A stretch of DNA of 15,645 bases. It comes from an uncultured Synergistales bacterium. GTDB taxonomy: Bacteria; Synergistota; Synergistia; Synergistales; Aminobacteriaceae. The stretch is taken from NCBI GenBank assembly GCA_937957815.1, contig CALFXN010000461.1:1-15645 (forward strand). Reading direction: 5' to 3'. The notes under the pieces are model-generated. The model made no database searches, was not told the DNA's origin, and saw only the letters and a list, made by a program, of their open reading frames with translations. This document shows positions 1 through 6,320 of the stretch, piece after piece; the stretch's first letter is position 1, and each line of letters starts with the position of its first letter. Position numbers and translations under genes: made by a program.

Positions 1-46
1 AGATAAGGCCACGTGACTGGAGTTCAGACGTGTGCTCTTCCGATCT
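1..46. other. Illumina TruSeq adapter with i7 index (technical sequence)
   Basis: Positions 13-46 are the 34-nt TruSeq read-2 adapter, 5-12 are an 8-nt index (AAGGCCAC), and 1-4 are the tail of the P7 primer. This is not genomic sequence. An open frame running through it begins MTGVQTCALPIC, a well-known adapter-translation artefact. The reverse complement of the whole segment stands at the other end of the window. Confidence 0.98.
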
Positions 47-219
47 GTGAGTATACCACTCGGATATCTGAGGGGCCTATCGGTAGATTCAAGGGTCTTG
101 GGGAAAAATCGCGCTTTCGCGGATTCCGTCGTTTCCCATTGCCCGATTCGCCTCGCTGCCGTATGCTTTTATCCCTCAGGGCATCGCTGCATCGCATCGT
201 CCGGAGGGAAGGTGTTGTG
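47..219. other. Untranslated leader upstream of the DUF1576 gene
   Basis: These 173 bases carry no gene I can support; the frames open through it lack recognisable protein sequence and run into the adapter. It holds a candidate promoter (139-167), a small CGCG-CTTT-CGCG hairpin at 110-121 without a following T-run, and a strong Shine-Dalgarno sequence (GGAGGGAAGG, 203-212) for the next gene. Anything further upstream is cut off by the adapter. Confidence 0.5.
139..167 (+). promoter_or_regulatory. Candidate sigma-70 promoter of the DUF1576 operon
   Basis: TTGCCC (139-144) and TATGCT (162-167) are separated by exactly 17 bases. Each matches four of six consensus bases. Transcription would start near 174, giving a leader of about 45 nt before the ATG at 220. 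This is a pattern match only, and a weak one. Confidence 0.3.
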
Positions 220-1476
220 ATGAAACGTCTCGCGGAAGAGAACACTGGGAACCGGATCATCTTTCTGACGGTCGTGTCCGTCATGTTTCTGTGCTTCGGA
301 CTGCTTCTCGACCGCCCCTCCGGGATCGTCTCCGGACTCTGGAACATAGTCAGGGAGCCCGACTACCTCATCTCGGACTACTTCGTGATCGGCGGACCCG
401 GCGCGGCCTTCGTGAACAGCGGGCTGCTGATGCTGGCCTTCACGGTGCTTCTCGGCACGATCCGGACCGAAATACGGGGGCTCTCTCTCGCGGCCGTCTT
501 CACGATCGCCGGCTTCTCCTTCTTCGGCAAGAACATCGCCAACGTCTGGTTCGTCGTCGCGGGAGTCTGGCTCTACGCTCAGGTTCAGCGCCGGCCCTTC
601 GTCCGCTTCCTCTACGTGGCCCTTTTCGGAACGGCTCTTTCCCCGATGGTGTCGCAGATCATGTTCGGACTCGAGGGGCCGCTCGTCTGCCGGGTCATCG
701 CCGGAGGGGCCGTCGGCGTCGCGATGGGATTCCTGCTTCCGCCGCTCTCGACGGCGATGCTCTCGTTCCACAAGGGATTCAACCTGTACAATATCGGATT
801 CACGGCCGGTCTCGTCGGAACGGTTGCGATCTCGATCTACCGGTCCTTCGGGTTCATTCCCCAGAGCCGGGTGATCTGGCACCGCGGCATCGATCCGCTG
901 ATCCTCGCTTTCCTTGGCGCGCTCTTCGCGGGAATCCTCCTCGCCGGGTACGTGGCAGGCGGAAAATCGTTCAGGGGGATCCGGGAGATCTGGGGATACC
1001 CCGGGAGACTGCTGACGGATTTTCCTGACCTTTCGGGTTATGCCCCGACGCTGATGAACATGGGGCTCAACGGCCTGGTATTTCTTTCGTATCTCGTCGC
1101 GATAGGAGGCGATCTCAACGGCCCGACGATCGGAGGGCTGCTTACGGTCGTCGGCTTCAGCGCGCTCGGCAAGACGACGCGCAACACGCTTCCGGTCCTC
1201 TTCGGGGTCGTCCTCGGCGGGCTCACGAAATCGTGGAGCCTTCAGGATCCGCCCGTGCAACTCGCCGCGCTCTTCTGCACGACGCTCGCTCCGGTGGCCG
1301 GAAGCTTCGGTCCCCTCGCGGGAGTGGCTGCGGGGTATCTCCATTCGTCGGTCGTTCTTCACGTCGGGATCCTGCATGCGGGGTTCAATCTCTACAACAA
1401 CGGATTCGCCGGCGGGCTCGTCGCGGCGTTTCTCGTGCCGCTGATCGAAGCGTTCTCGGGGAGGAAAGACGCGTGA
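220..1476 (+). CDS. DUF1576 family integral membrane protein
   Basis: The protein has 418 aa and is very hydrophobic, with roughly ten or more predicted membrane spans, so it sits in the inner membrane. I recognise the DUF1576 (PF07613) family; its function is not established, and a transporter or channel is only a guess. The sequence is a direct internal duplication: the anchors N66/N280, GFS 98/312, LF 135/351 and GFNLYN-x-GF 186/388 recur in the same order, about 214 residues apart (202 for the last). The ATG at 220 is chosen because GGAGGGAAGG (203-212) precedes it at good spacing and the protein then starts with a short charged stretch before the first membrane segment. A GTG at 217 is also in frame. 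The stop codon overlaps the next gene's start, so the two are probably translationally coupled. Confidence 0.88.
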   Translation: MKRLAEENTGNRIIFLTVVSVMFLCFGLLLDRPSGIVSGLWNIVREPDYLISDYFVIGGPGAAFVNSGLLMLAFTVLLGTIRTEIRGLSLAAVFTIAGFSFFGKNIANVWFVVAGVWLYAQVQRRPFVRFLYVALFGTALSPMVSQIMFGLEGPLVCRVIAGGAVGVAMGFLLPPLSTAMLSFHKGFNLYNIGFTAGLVGTVAISIYRSFGFIPQSRVIWHRGIDPLILAFLGALFAGILLAGYVAGGKSFRGIREIWGYPGRLLTDFPDLSGYAPTLMNMGLNGLVFLSYLVAIGGDLNGPTIGGLLTVVGFSALGKTTRNTLPVLFGVVLGGLTKSWSLQDPPVQLAALFCTTLAPVAGSFGPLAGVAAGYLHSSVVLHVGILHAGFNLYNNGFAGGLVAAFLVPLIEAFSGRKDA

Positions 1477-1820
1477 GACATCACAGCCTCCTCCTTTCGC
1501 GCCTGTCGGGGGAACTCGTCGCGTGGTGCCTCTCGGCGGGGGCGACTCAGGTCGACACCGCTCTCCGGCGCCTGCCGAAGGCGTGGGAGATCGCCGTCGC
1601 GGCGGTTTTCCCGCCCGGAACGCATCCGGAGACGGAGCAGCTCTCGCGCCGGCTCGCGTGTCCCCGAAGCGTCGAGACGGACGAATATTACTGGAATCTG
1701 TTCGGAAGCGACGACGCGGTCTTCCAGCTCGGCCTTGTCGGCGCGATGACCGACGAGACCGACGTCCGGTTCGACGAAGACGAACGCCGGCTGACGATCA
1801 GACTCATCAGGCTCGACTGA
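1473..1820 (+). CDS. Hypothetical protein coupled to DUF1576
   Basis: This 115-aa protein is not recognised. It starts at GTG 1473, inside a GTGA overlap with the DUF1576 stop codon, and has a textbook Shine-Dalgarno (GGGGAGGAAAG, 1458-1468) inside the preceding gene, which supports this start over upstream in-frame ATG or GTG codons. There is no signal peptide and no convincing membrane span. The N-terminal half is mixed helical with an AVAAVF-type beta strand, and the C-terminal third is acidic (a DETDVRFDEDERR stretch). The tight coupling suggests a soluble partner or regulator of the membrane protein; that is inference from position only. Confidence 0.75.
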   Translation: MRHHSLLLSRLSGELVAWCLSAGATQVDTALRRLPKAWEIAVAAVFPPGTHPETEQLSRRLACPRSVETDEYYWNLFGSDDAVFQLGLVGAMTDETDVRFDEDERRLTIRLIRLD

Positions 1821-1862
1821 AGGAGGATCGTCCCGACGGGCGCTGTCCGTCAGAGCCGGGCG

Positions 1863-1880
1863 GCGGGTACAAGCGGGTAC
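1863..1880. repeat. Tandem 8-bp direct repeat with 10-bp period
   Basis: GCGGGTAC occurs at 1863-1870 and again at 1873-1880, one helical turn apart, about 40 bases before the next gene. It lies in the 99-bp gap between the unknown protein and the PLP enzyme. It could be a site for a regulator binding one DNA face, or chance in GC-rich sequence. I see no clear promoter beside it. Confidence 0.3.
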
Positions 1881-1919
1881 GATCTGAAGACCTGAACGTT
1901 TCGGGAGGGGGATGGGGAC

Positions 1920-3056
1920 ATGCTTCGATGTTCGGTGTGCGGCGAGACCCGCAGGGAGTCCTCGCTGCTCTGGCGATGCCCCTGCGGCGCGCCGCTCGAT
2001 TGGGTGAACGACAGGGGCGGGGCGCCAGGAGATCTTTCCGGGCGCGCGATGTCGGTCTGGCGGTATCGCGAGGCGCTCCCGTGCGGGACGCAGACGCCCG
2101 TGACGCTTGGGGAGGGAGGAACGCCGCTCGTTCCCGTAGACTGGGACGGGGCGGAGATTCTCTGGAAACTCGACTTTCTCTGCCCGACCGGCTCGTACAA
2201 GGACCGAGGCGCGGCGGTTCTCGTGAACCGTCTCCGCGAACTCGGAGTCCGGGAGATCATCGAAGATTCGTCGGGCAACGCCGGGGCCGCGATGGCGGCC
2301 TACAGCGCCAGGGCGGGAATCGGATGCCGGATCTTCGTGCCGGACTATACGTCGGCGGGGAAATGCGTCCAGATAGCGTCGTACGGGGCGGAACTCGTCC
2401 GCGTTCCCGGCAGCCGCGAGGCGACGACCCGCGCCGCCGAAGAAACCGCGCTGGCGGAGAATATGTACTACGCCAGCCACAACTGGAGCCCGTACTTCGC
2501 CCACGGCGTGAAGACGCTCGGCTACGAACTCTGGGAGGCGCTCGGAAGGCGCGCTCCGGACGCCGTCATCGTTCCGGCGGGGCAGGGCAGCCTCGTCCTC
2601 GGGTGCGATCTCGCGTTTTCGGAGCTTCTGGCCATGGGAGCCGCGGCGAAGCTCCCGAGAATCTACGCGGTCCAGGCCGCGAACTGCGCGCCCTTGTTCC
2701 GCGCGTTCGAAACGGGATCGGAGACTCCCGCGGCGATCGAAAAGCGCGAAACGATCGCCGAAGGTATCAGTTCCGCGCTTCCGGTCCGCGGCCGGCAGGT
2801 GCTTTCGGCGGTCCGGCGGAGCGGCGGGGCGTTTCTGACGGTCGCGGAGGACGATGTCGCGTCCAATTGCTTCCGCCTCGCGCGGGCGGGACTCTACGTC
2901 GAACCGACGAGCGCCGTCGCGGGCGCGGCCGTAACGGCGCTGCTCAGGACGGGTGCGCTCCGGTGCGGCGAGTGTATCGTCGCCGTGCTCACGGGGACGG
3001 GACTCAAGGCGACGGACAAGATTCTCCACCTCGCGGAGGCGGCAACGTCCCGGTGA
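1920..3056 (+). CDS. Threonine synthase-like PLP-dependent enzyme
   Basis: This 378-aa protein belongs to the fold-type II (tryptophan synthase beta) PLP family. Visible signatures are the PLP lysine K94 in GSYKDRG, the substrate/cofactor loop DSSGNAG (117-122, N120) and the phosphate-binding GQGSL loop (221-225). Four cysteines at the N-terminus (C4, C7, C20, C22) form a rubredoxin-like zinc motif typical of many bacterial and archaeal threonine synthases. Threonine synthase converts O-phosphohomoserine to threonine, but no homoserine kinase or dehydrogenase gene is nearby. A related activity such as cysteate synthase, threonine dehydratase-like or diaminopropionate ammonia-lyase-like cannot be excluded. 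ATG 1920 follows GGGAGGGGG (1903-1911) at 8 nt. The amidohydrolase starts 44 nt downstream, so the two are probably co-transcribed. Confidence 0.85.
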   Translation: MLRCSVCGETRRESSLLWRCPCGAPLDWVNDRGGAPGDLSGRAMSVWRYREALPCGTQTPVTLGEGGTPLVPVDWDGAEILWKLDFLCPTGSYKDRGAAVLVNRLRELGVREIIEDSSGNAGAAMAAYSARAGIGCRIFVPDYTSAGKCVQIASYGAELVRVPGSREATTRAAEETALAENMYYASHNWSPYFAHGVKTLGYELWEALGRRAPDAVIVPAGQGSLVLGCDLAFSELLAMGAAAKLPRIYAVQAANCAPLFRAFETGSETPAAIEKRETIAEGISSALPVRGRQVLSAVRRSGGAFLTVAEDDVASNCFRLARAGLYVEPTSAVAGAAVTALLRTGALRCGECIVAVLTGTGLKATDKILHLAEAATSR

Positions 3057-3100
3057 CGGGCACGGGCATCGCGAACCACGAAGAGACGGAGGGGAAACGC

Positions 3101-4717
3101 ATGCAACGAGCCGACTGCATCATCAGAGGAGGAACATTCCCGACGGGCGAGGGAATCGAAGCCGTCGCGATCGCGGGGACGAAAATCCTCGCCGCGGGCC
3201 GAGCGTCCGACATCGGGGGGCTTGCGGATGCCGCTACGCGGTACGTCGACGCCGCGGGGTGCACGGTCGTTCCGGGGCTTACCGACAGCCACATGCATCT
3301 TCTGTGCCTCGGGACGGCGCTCGAGGAGGCCGACCTCCGGGGCGTCGGCTCGATCCGGGAGATGACGGATCGCCTGAGGGACTTCGTCGCGTCGAAGCGC
3401 GTTCCGGAAGGAACCTGGGTCGTCGGGCGCGGATGGGACCAGAACCGGATGGCGGATCGACGCCTGCCGGACAGGGAGGATCTCGACGCCGCCTTCCCGG
3501 GATATCCGCTCCTTCTCGTCCGCCTCTGCGCCCACGTCGCCGTGCTGAATACGAAGGGGCTCGAATCGCTGCCGCTCGACGAGCTGGACCCCGGAAGCGA
3601 GACGAATTTCCGGCGCCGCTCCGACGGAAGCCTGTCCGGGATGGTCGTCGAATCGGGGCTGATGTGGGTGTGGCGACATCTGCCCGATCCGTCCGACGAC
3701 GTCCTGAAGCGCCGGTTTCTCGCGGGAGCGAGGGAAGCGTCGCGGGCGGGACTGACGGAAGTCCACTCCGACGACGTCGGAAGCGGGGAACAGCTCCGTC
3801 GCGCCGTCTCGGCGCTCGAATCGCTCGCCTCTTCCGGCGAGTTCCCGCTGCGGATCCGCGTGAAACTTCACGCGCGCTGCGCGAAGGATGTCGAAGAGAT
3901 GCTCCGCGGGGCCGACGCCCTCCAGTGGAGATCACCGCTCGTCCGCCGGGGACCGGTGAAGATCCTTCTCGACGGATCGCTCGGAGCCCGGACCGCCGCG
4001 CTCGAGGCGCCGTACGAAGACGCCCCGGGGGAACGGGGCATCCTGAGCATCCCGGAGGAAGAACTCCGCGAAATGGTCGCGCGGGCGCACGACGCCGGGA
4101 GTCAGGTCGCGATCCACGTCATCGGCGACCGCTCGGCCCGCGTCGCGATCGACTGCATCGAAGCCGCGATGCGCCGAACCCCGCGCCCCGATCCGCGTCA
4201 CCGCCTCATCCACTGCCAGATCATGAAGAGCGCGATGTGGGAGCGGATGGCCGCGCTCGGGATCGTTGCGGACATCCAGCCGCGGTTCGTGGCGTCCGAC
4301 TGGCCCATGGTGACTCCGCGGATCGGGGAGGCGCGGGCGGCGGACAGCTATGCGTGGAAGAGGATGGCGGCATGCGGCGTACGGCTCGCGGGAGGGTCCG
4401 ACTGCCCCATCGAATCCGTGTCTCCGCTGCTCGGAATGCGGTGCGCGATGACGAGAACGGACGAGAACGATGTCCCGCGGGGCGGCTGGCACCCGGAAGA
4501 ACGGTTGTCCTCCCGGGAAGCGCTCGCGCTCTACACGACCGGCGGCGCATGGGCCGGCCGTTCCGAGCGCGAACAGGGAACGCTCGCGGCCGGAATGACC
4601 GCGGACATTACCGTCTTCGGGGGGAACTACGACACACACCCGTCGGACGCGTGTCTGGCGAACGACGTCCGGTTCGTCGTGAGCGCCGGGTGCGTCGTCG
4701 TCGACAGGCTCGGCTAG
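3101..4717 (+). CDS. YtcJ-type amidohydrolase (amidohydrolase family 3)
   Basis: This 538-aa cytoplasmic metal-dependent hydrolase has the full length expected for the YtcJ/NfdA group of the amidohydrolase superfamily (PF07969). Visible metal-site and signature residues are H64 and H66 in the DSHMH strand, K287 in the VKILLDGSLGART segment, H339 (AIHVIGD), H371 (LIHCQ) and D434 (GSDCPIE). The VVGRGWDQNR stretch is also typical of this group. Family members hydrolyse exocyclic C-N bonds, for example N-substituted formamides, but the substrate cannot be assigned from sequence. ATG 3101 is preceded by ACGGAGGGG at good spacing. It follows the PLP enzyme in the same direction. Its TAG stop lies inside a CTAG that also ends the convergent cheD. 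Confidence 0.9.
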   Translation: MQRADCIIRGGTFPTGEGIEAVAIAGTKILAAGRASDIGGLADAATRYVDAAGCTVVPGLTDSHMHLLCLGTALEEADLRGVGSIREMTDRLRDFVASKRVPEGTWVVGRGWDQNRMADRRLPDREDLDAAFPGYPLLLVRLCAHVAVLNTKGLESLPLDELDPGSETNFRRRSDGSLSGMVVESGLMWVWRHLPDPSDDVLKRRFLAGAREASRAGLTEVHSDDVGSGEQLRRAVSALESLASSGEFPLRIRVKLHARCAKDVEEMLRGADALQWRSPLVRRGPVKILLDGSLGARTAALEAPYEDAPGERGILSIPEEELREMVARAHDAGSQVAIHVIGDRSARVAIDCIEAAMRRTPRPDPRHRLIHCQIMKSAMWERMAALGIVADIQPRFVASDWPMVTPRIGEARAADSYAWKRMAACGVRLAGGSDCPIESVSPLLGMRCAMTRTDENDVPRGGWHPEERLSSREALALYTTGGAWAGRSEREQGTLAAGMTADITVFGGNYDTHPSDACLANDVRFVVSAGCVVVDRLG

Positions 4718-5202
4718 ATCCGCTTCTTCTCCTTGCCGATCGCGCGGATCTCGTATTCGCCCGAGTCGGTGAACAGTTCCACGGTCCGGCCGTGGTTGCC
4801 GCCGGTCTCTTCGGCGACGAGGGGGATCCCCAGTTTCCTGAGCGCGGCCCTGCACGCCTCTGCGTTCTGGGGACCGATGCGGAGGATCGAATCTCCGCTG
4901 CTCCCGATCGAGAACATCTGGGCGCCGCCGGCGATCTTGGCCACGATGCGGCTCTTGCCCGCACCGGCCTTCAGCATCATGTCGAACAGCAGCGACACTC
5001 CGGTGTCGGCGAATTTCGCCGCGTTGAAGTCCTTCGTCTTCGAGAGCTTCGAGTCCGGCAGCATGACGTGGACGAGCCCACCGATCCTGAGCGAGCTGTC
5101 GAACATCGCGACGCCGATGCACGATCCCAGCCCGAGCGTCGTGACGGAATCCGGGTTCCTCACGACGGCGGCTTCCGCGATTCCGATCCGTGTGTTAGCC
5201 AT
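4714..5202 (-). CDS. cheD: Chemoreceptor glutamine deamidase CheD
   Basis: This 162-aa protein is CheD. The catalytic residues are visible: C28 in the LGLGSCIGV motif, H45 in LVHVMLP, and a threonine at T22, matching the Cys-His-Thr arrangement known from Thermotoga CheD. The family deamidates glutamine to glutamate in methyl-accepting chemoreceptors and binds CheC, stimulating CheC's phosphatase activity. The length is normal. The start overlaps the cheC stop by 8 nt, with a GGGAG Shine-Dalgarno inside cheC, so translation is probably coupled. It is the last gene of the hemerythrin-cheC-cheD operon. Its 3' end shares CTAG with the convergent amidohydrolase. Confidence 0.95.
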   Translation of the reverse strand: MANTRIGIAEAAVVRNPDSVTTLGLGSCIGVAMFDSSLRIGGLVHVMLPDSKLSKTKDFNAAKFADTGVSLLFDMMLKAGAGKSRIVAKIAGGAQMFSIGSSGDSILRIGPQNAEACRAALRKLGIPLVAEETGGNHGRTVELFTDSGEYEIRAIGKEKKRI

Positions 5203-5824
5203 CGATCCGCACTCCCAATGCCGCGAACATCCGGCCGAAGGATTCGGGATCGGGGAGGAGGAAGAGCCGTCCGGAACCGCCGGAGAGGCTCGATCCCTCG
5301 GGGGTGATCCCCGCGTCGATCATGATCGCCTCGTCGGCGCTCCGCCCGATCTCGGAGAGGCTGAAGCTCAGGATCGCCCCCGCCATGTCCACCGCAAGCG
5401 TCGGGACGGACGGAAGCAGTTCGAATCCGAGGAAGTCGGACATCGCGGTCAGGCACGAACCGATGACGATATTTCCAGTCTCCTGGAGCACGGAAAAACC
5501 CATGTCGGAAAGTCCGTCGTTCTCGACGGCTCCGGTTACGTGGCGGATCAGGGCAATGGCCTGATCGATCCCGATCACGAAGAGGACGTTGCCGGCGATG
5601 CTCCCCTCGAAGCGGGCGTAGACGGTCGCGACGGGCGTTTCGGCGCCTCCCGCGAAATCGACGATTTCGTTGAACGGCATCGTCAGAACGCGCGTCACTT
5701 TCATATCGACTTTCGTTGCGAGAAGACCCGAAAGCGCGCTCGCCGCATTTCCCGCGCCGATGTTCCCGATTTCGCGGAGAACGTCGAGGTGCATGGAGTC
5801 CAGTGGGGGCATTCCGCCGCTCAT
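5195..5824 (-). CDS. cheC: CheY-P phosphatase CheC
   Basis: This 209-aa protein is a CheC/CheX/FliY-family phosphatase that dephosphorylates CheY-P in the adaptation arm of chemotaxis. Both family active-site motifs (D/S-x3-E-x2-N) are present: D14-E18-N21 and S111-E115-N118. This supports true CheC rather than CheX or a degenerate homologue. ATG 5824 forms an ATGA overlap with the hemerythrin stop and has AAAGGGGC upstream. A second in-frame ATG four codons later is less well placed. CheD follows with an 8-nt overlap, and known biology has CheC and CheD forming a heterodimer. No cheA, cheW, cheY or receptor gene is in the window. Confidence 0.95.
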   Translation of the reverse strand: MSGGMPPLDSMHLDVLREIGNIGAGNAASALSGLLATKVDMKVTRVLTMPFNEIVDFAGGAETPVATVYARFEGSIAGNVLFVIGIDQAIALIRHVTGAVENDGLSDMGFSVLQETGNIVIGSCLTAMSDFLGFELLPSVPTLAVDMAGAILSFSLSEIGRSADEAIMIDAGITPEGSSLSGGSGRLFLLPDPESFGRMFAALGVRIDG

Positions 5825-6225
5825 GCGAGTGCCCCTTTCGTCGTCTCGCTGATACCGTGGTCCGTCACTCTGATGTGATGCGTCACCCATCGGACGAGCG
5901 TGTCTCTGAGCGCGACGGCCTCTTCCTTCGTCATCGGGCGTTCCCCGAGGAGCGAAAACACATCGAAGACCTGCTTCACGAACGACGAATGCTCGTCGCG
6001 ATGTTCCTTGAAACGGGGGTACCGGTTTCGGATCATGATGAGCTCCTCCGCCCCGAAGTGCTGGATGACGTATCCGGTCAGGTAATTGATCGTGTTTTCG
6101 ATCTCCCTCGAATCCATGCTCTCCGTCGCATCGGCGAACGCGTTGACGCGTTCGATGAGTTTCCGGTGCTGATCGTCGATGATCCCGATGCCGACGGAGA
6201 GGCTTTCGTCCCATTCCACTCCCAT
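5821..6225 (-). CDS. Bacteriohemerythrin
   Basis: This 134-aa single-domain hemerythrin carries all seven expected di-iron ligands: H20, H56, E60, H75, H79, H117 and D122, in the usual H...HxxxE...HxxxH...HxxxxD order. Such proteins reversibly bind oxygen and serve in oxygen supply, scavenging or sensing, typically in micro-aerobic or anaerobic motile bacteria. ATG 6225 is chosen because it gives the standard short N-terminus (MGVEWDESLSVGI) and has GGGAG eight nt upstream. An in-frame ATG at 6282 would lie inside the candidate promoter. The stop overlaps the cheC start (ATGA), so this protein is made together with CheC and CheD, suggesting a role in aerotaxis or protection of the chemotaxis apparatus. 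Confidence 0.94.
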   Translation of the reverse strand: MGVEWDESLSVGIGIIDDQHRKLIERVNAFADATESMDSREIENTINYLTGYVIQHFGAEELIMIRNRYPRFKEHRDEHSSFVKQVFDVFSLLGERPMTKEEAVALRDTLVRWVTHHIRVTDHGISETTKGALA

Positions 6226-6282
6226 GCCGCTCACTCCCAGAAAACGCCTGAATGTGAAGAATCGCTGGAACCATAATTCCAT

Positions 6283-6291
6283 ATTGTACCA
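6283..6291 (-). promoter_or_regulatory. Candidate extended -10 promoter of hemerythrin-cheC-cheD
   Basis: On the minus strand the sequence reads TGG-TACAAT, an extended -10 element with five of six bases of the hexamer. No good -35 lies 17 bases upstream, which extended -10 promoters tolerate. Transcription would start near 6276, about 50 nt before the chosen ATG at 6225. It sits in the 95-bp gap after the CsgG-like gene, the only sizeable gap upstream of this trio. Confidence 0.4.
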
Positions 6292-6320
6292 TTCTCCGCG
6301 TGGCGACGTTCGGGGGGAAA

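Noticed and set aside
110..121. Terminator or riboswitch in the first leader
   Set aside because: The CGCG-CTTT-CGCG hairpin is tiny and lacks a T-run, and I see no conserved riboswitch core in 47-219.
13..219. Longer N-terminus for the DUF1576 protein (frame open from position 13)
   Set aside because: The first residues are adapter translation, the following stretch is Arg-rich and unlike the family, and a strong Shine-Dalgarno at 203-212 precedes ATG 220.
169..1377. 402-aa open frame on the minus strand opposite the DUF1576 gene
   Set aside because: It is Arg/Glu/Asp-rich with no domain, the typical antisense shadow of a GC-rich gene. The plus-strand protein is clearly real.
1835..1851. 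Terminator after the unknown 115-aa gene (GACGG/CCGTC hairpin)
   Set aside because: No T-run follows, and the stem is short; read-through into the PLP enzyme gene is more likely.
1392..3029. 545-aa minus-strand frame opposite the PLP enzyme
   Set aside because: Low-complexity Arg-rich composition spanning two real genes and their gap; no recognisable motif.
1523..3100. N-terminal extension of the amidohydrolase (frame open back to 1523)
   Set aside because: The upstream part is the out-of-frame reading of the PLP enzyme gene; the family N-terminus and Shine-Dalgarno place the start at 3101.
2953..5307. 784-aa plus-strand frame
   Set aside because: Arg-rich shadow crossing the amidohydrolase gene and the oppositely oriented cheD gene.
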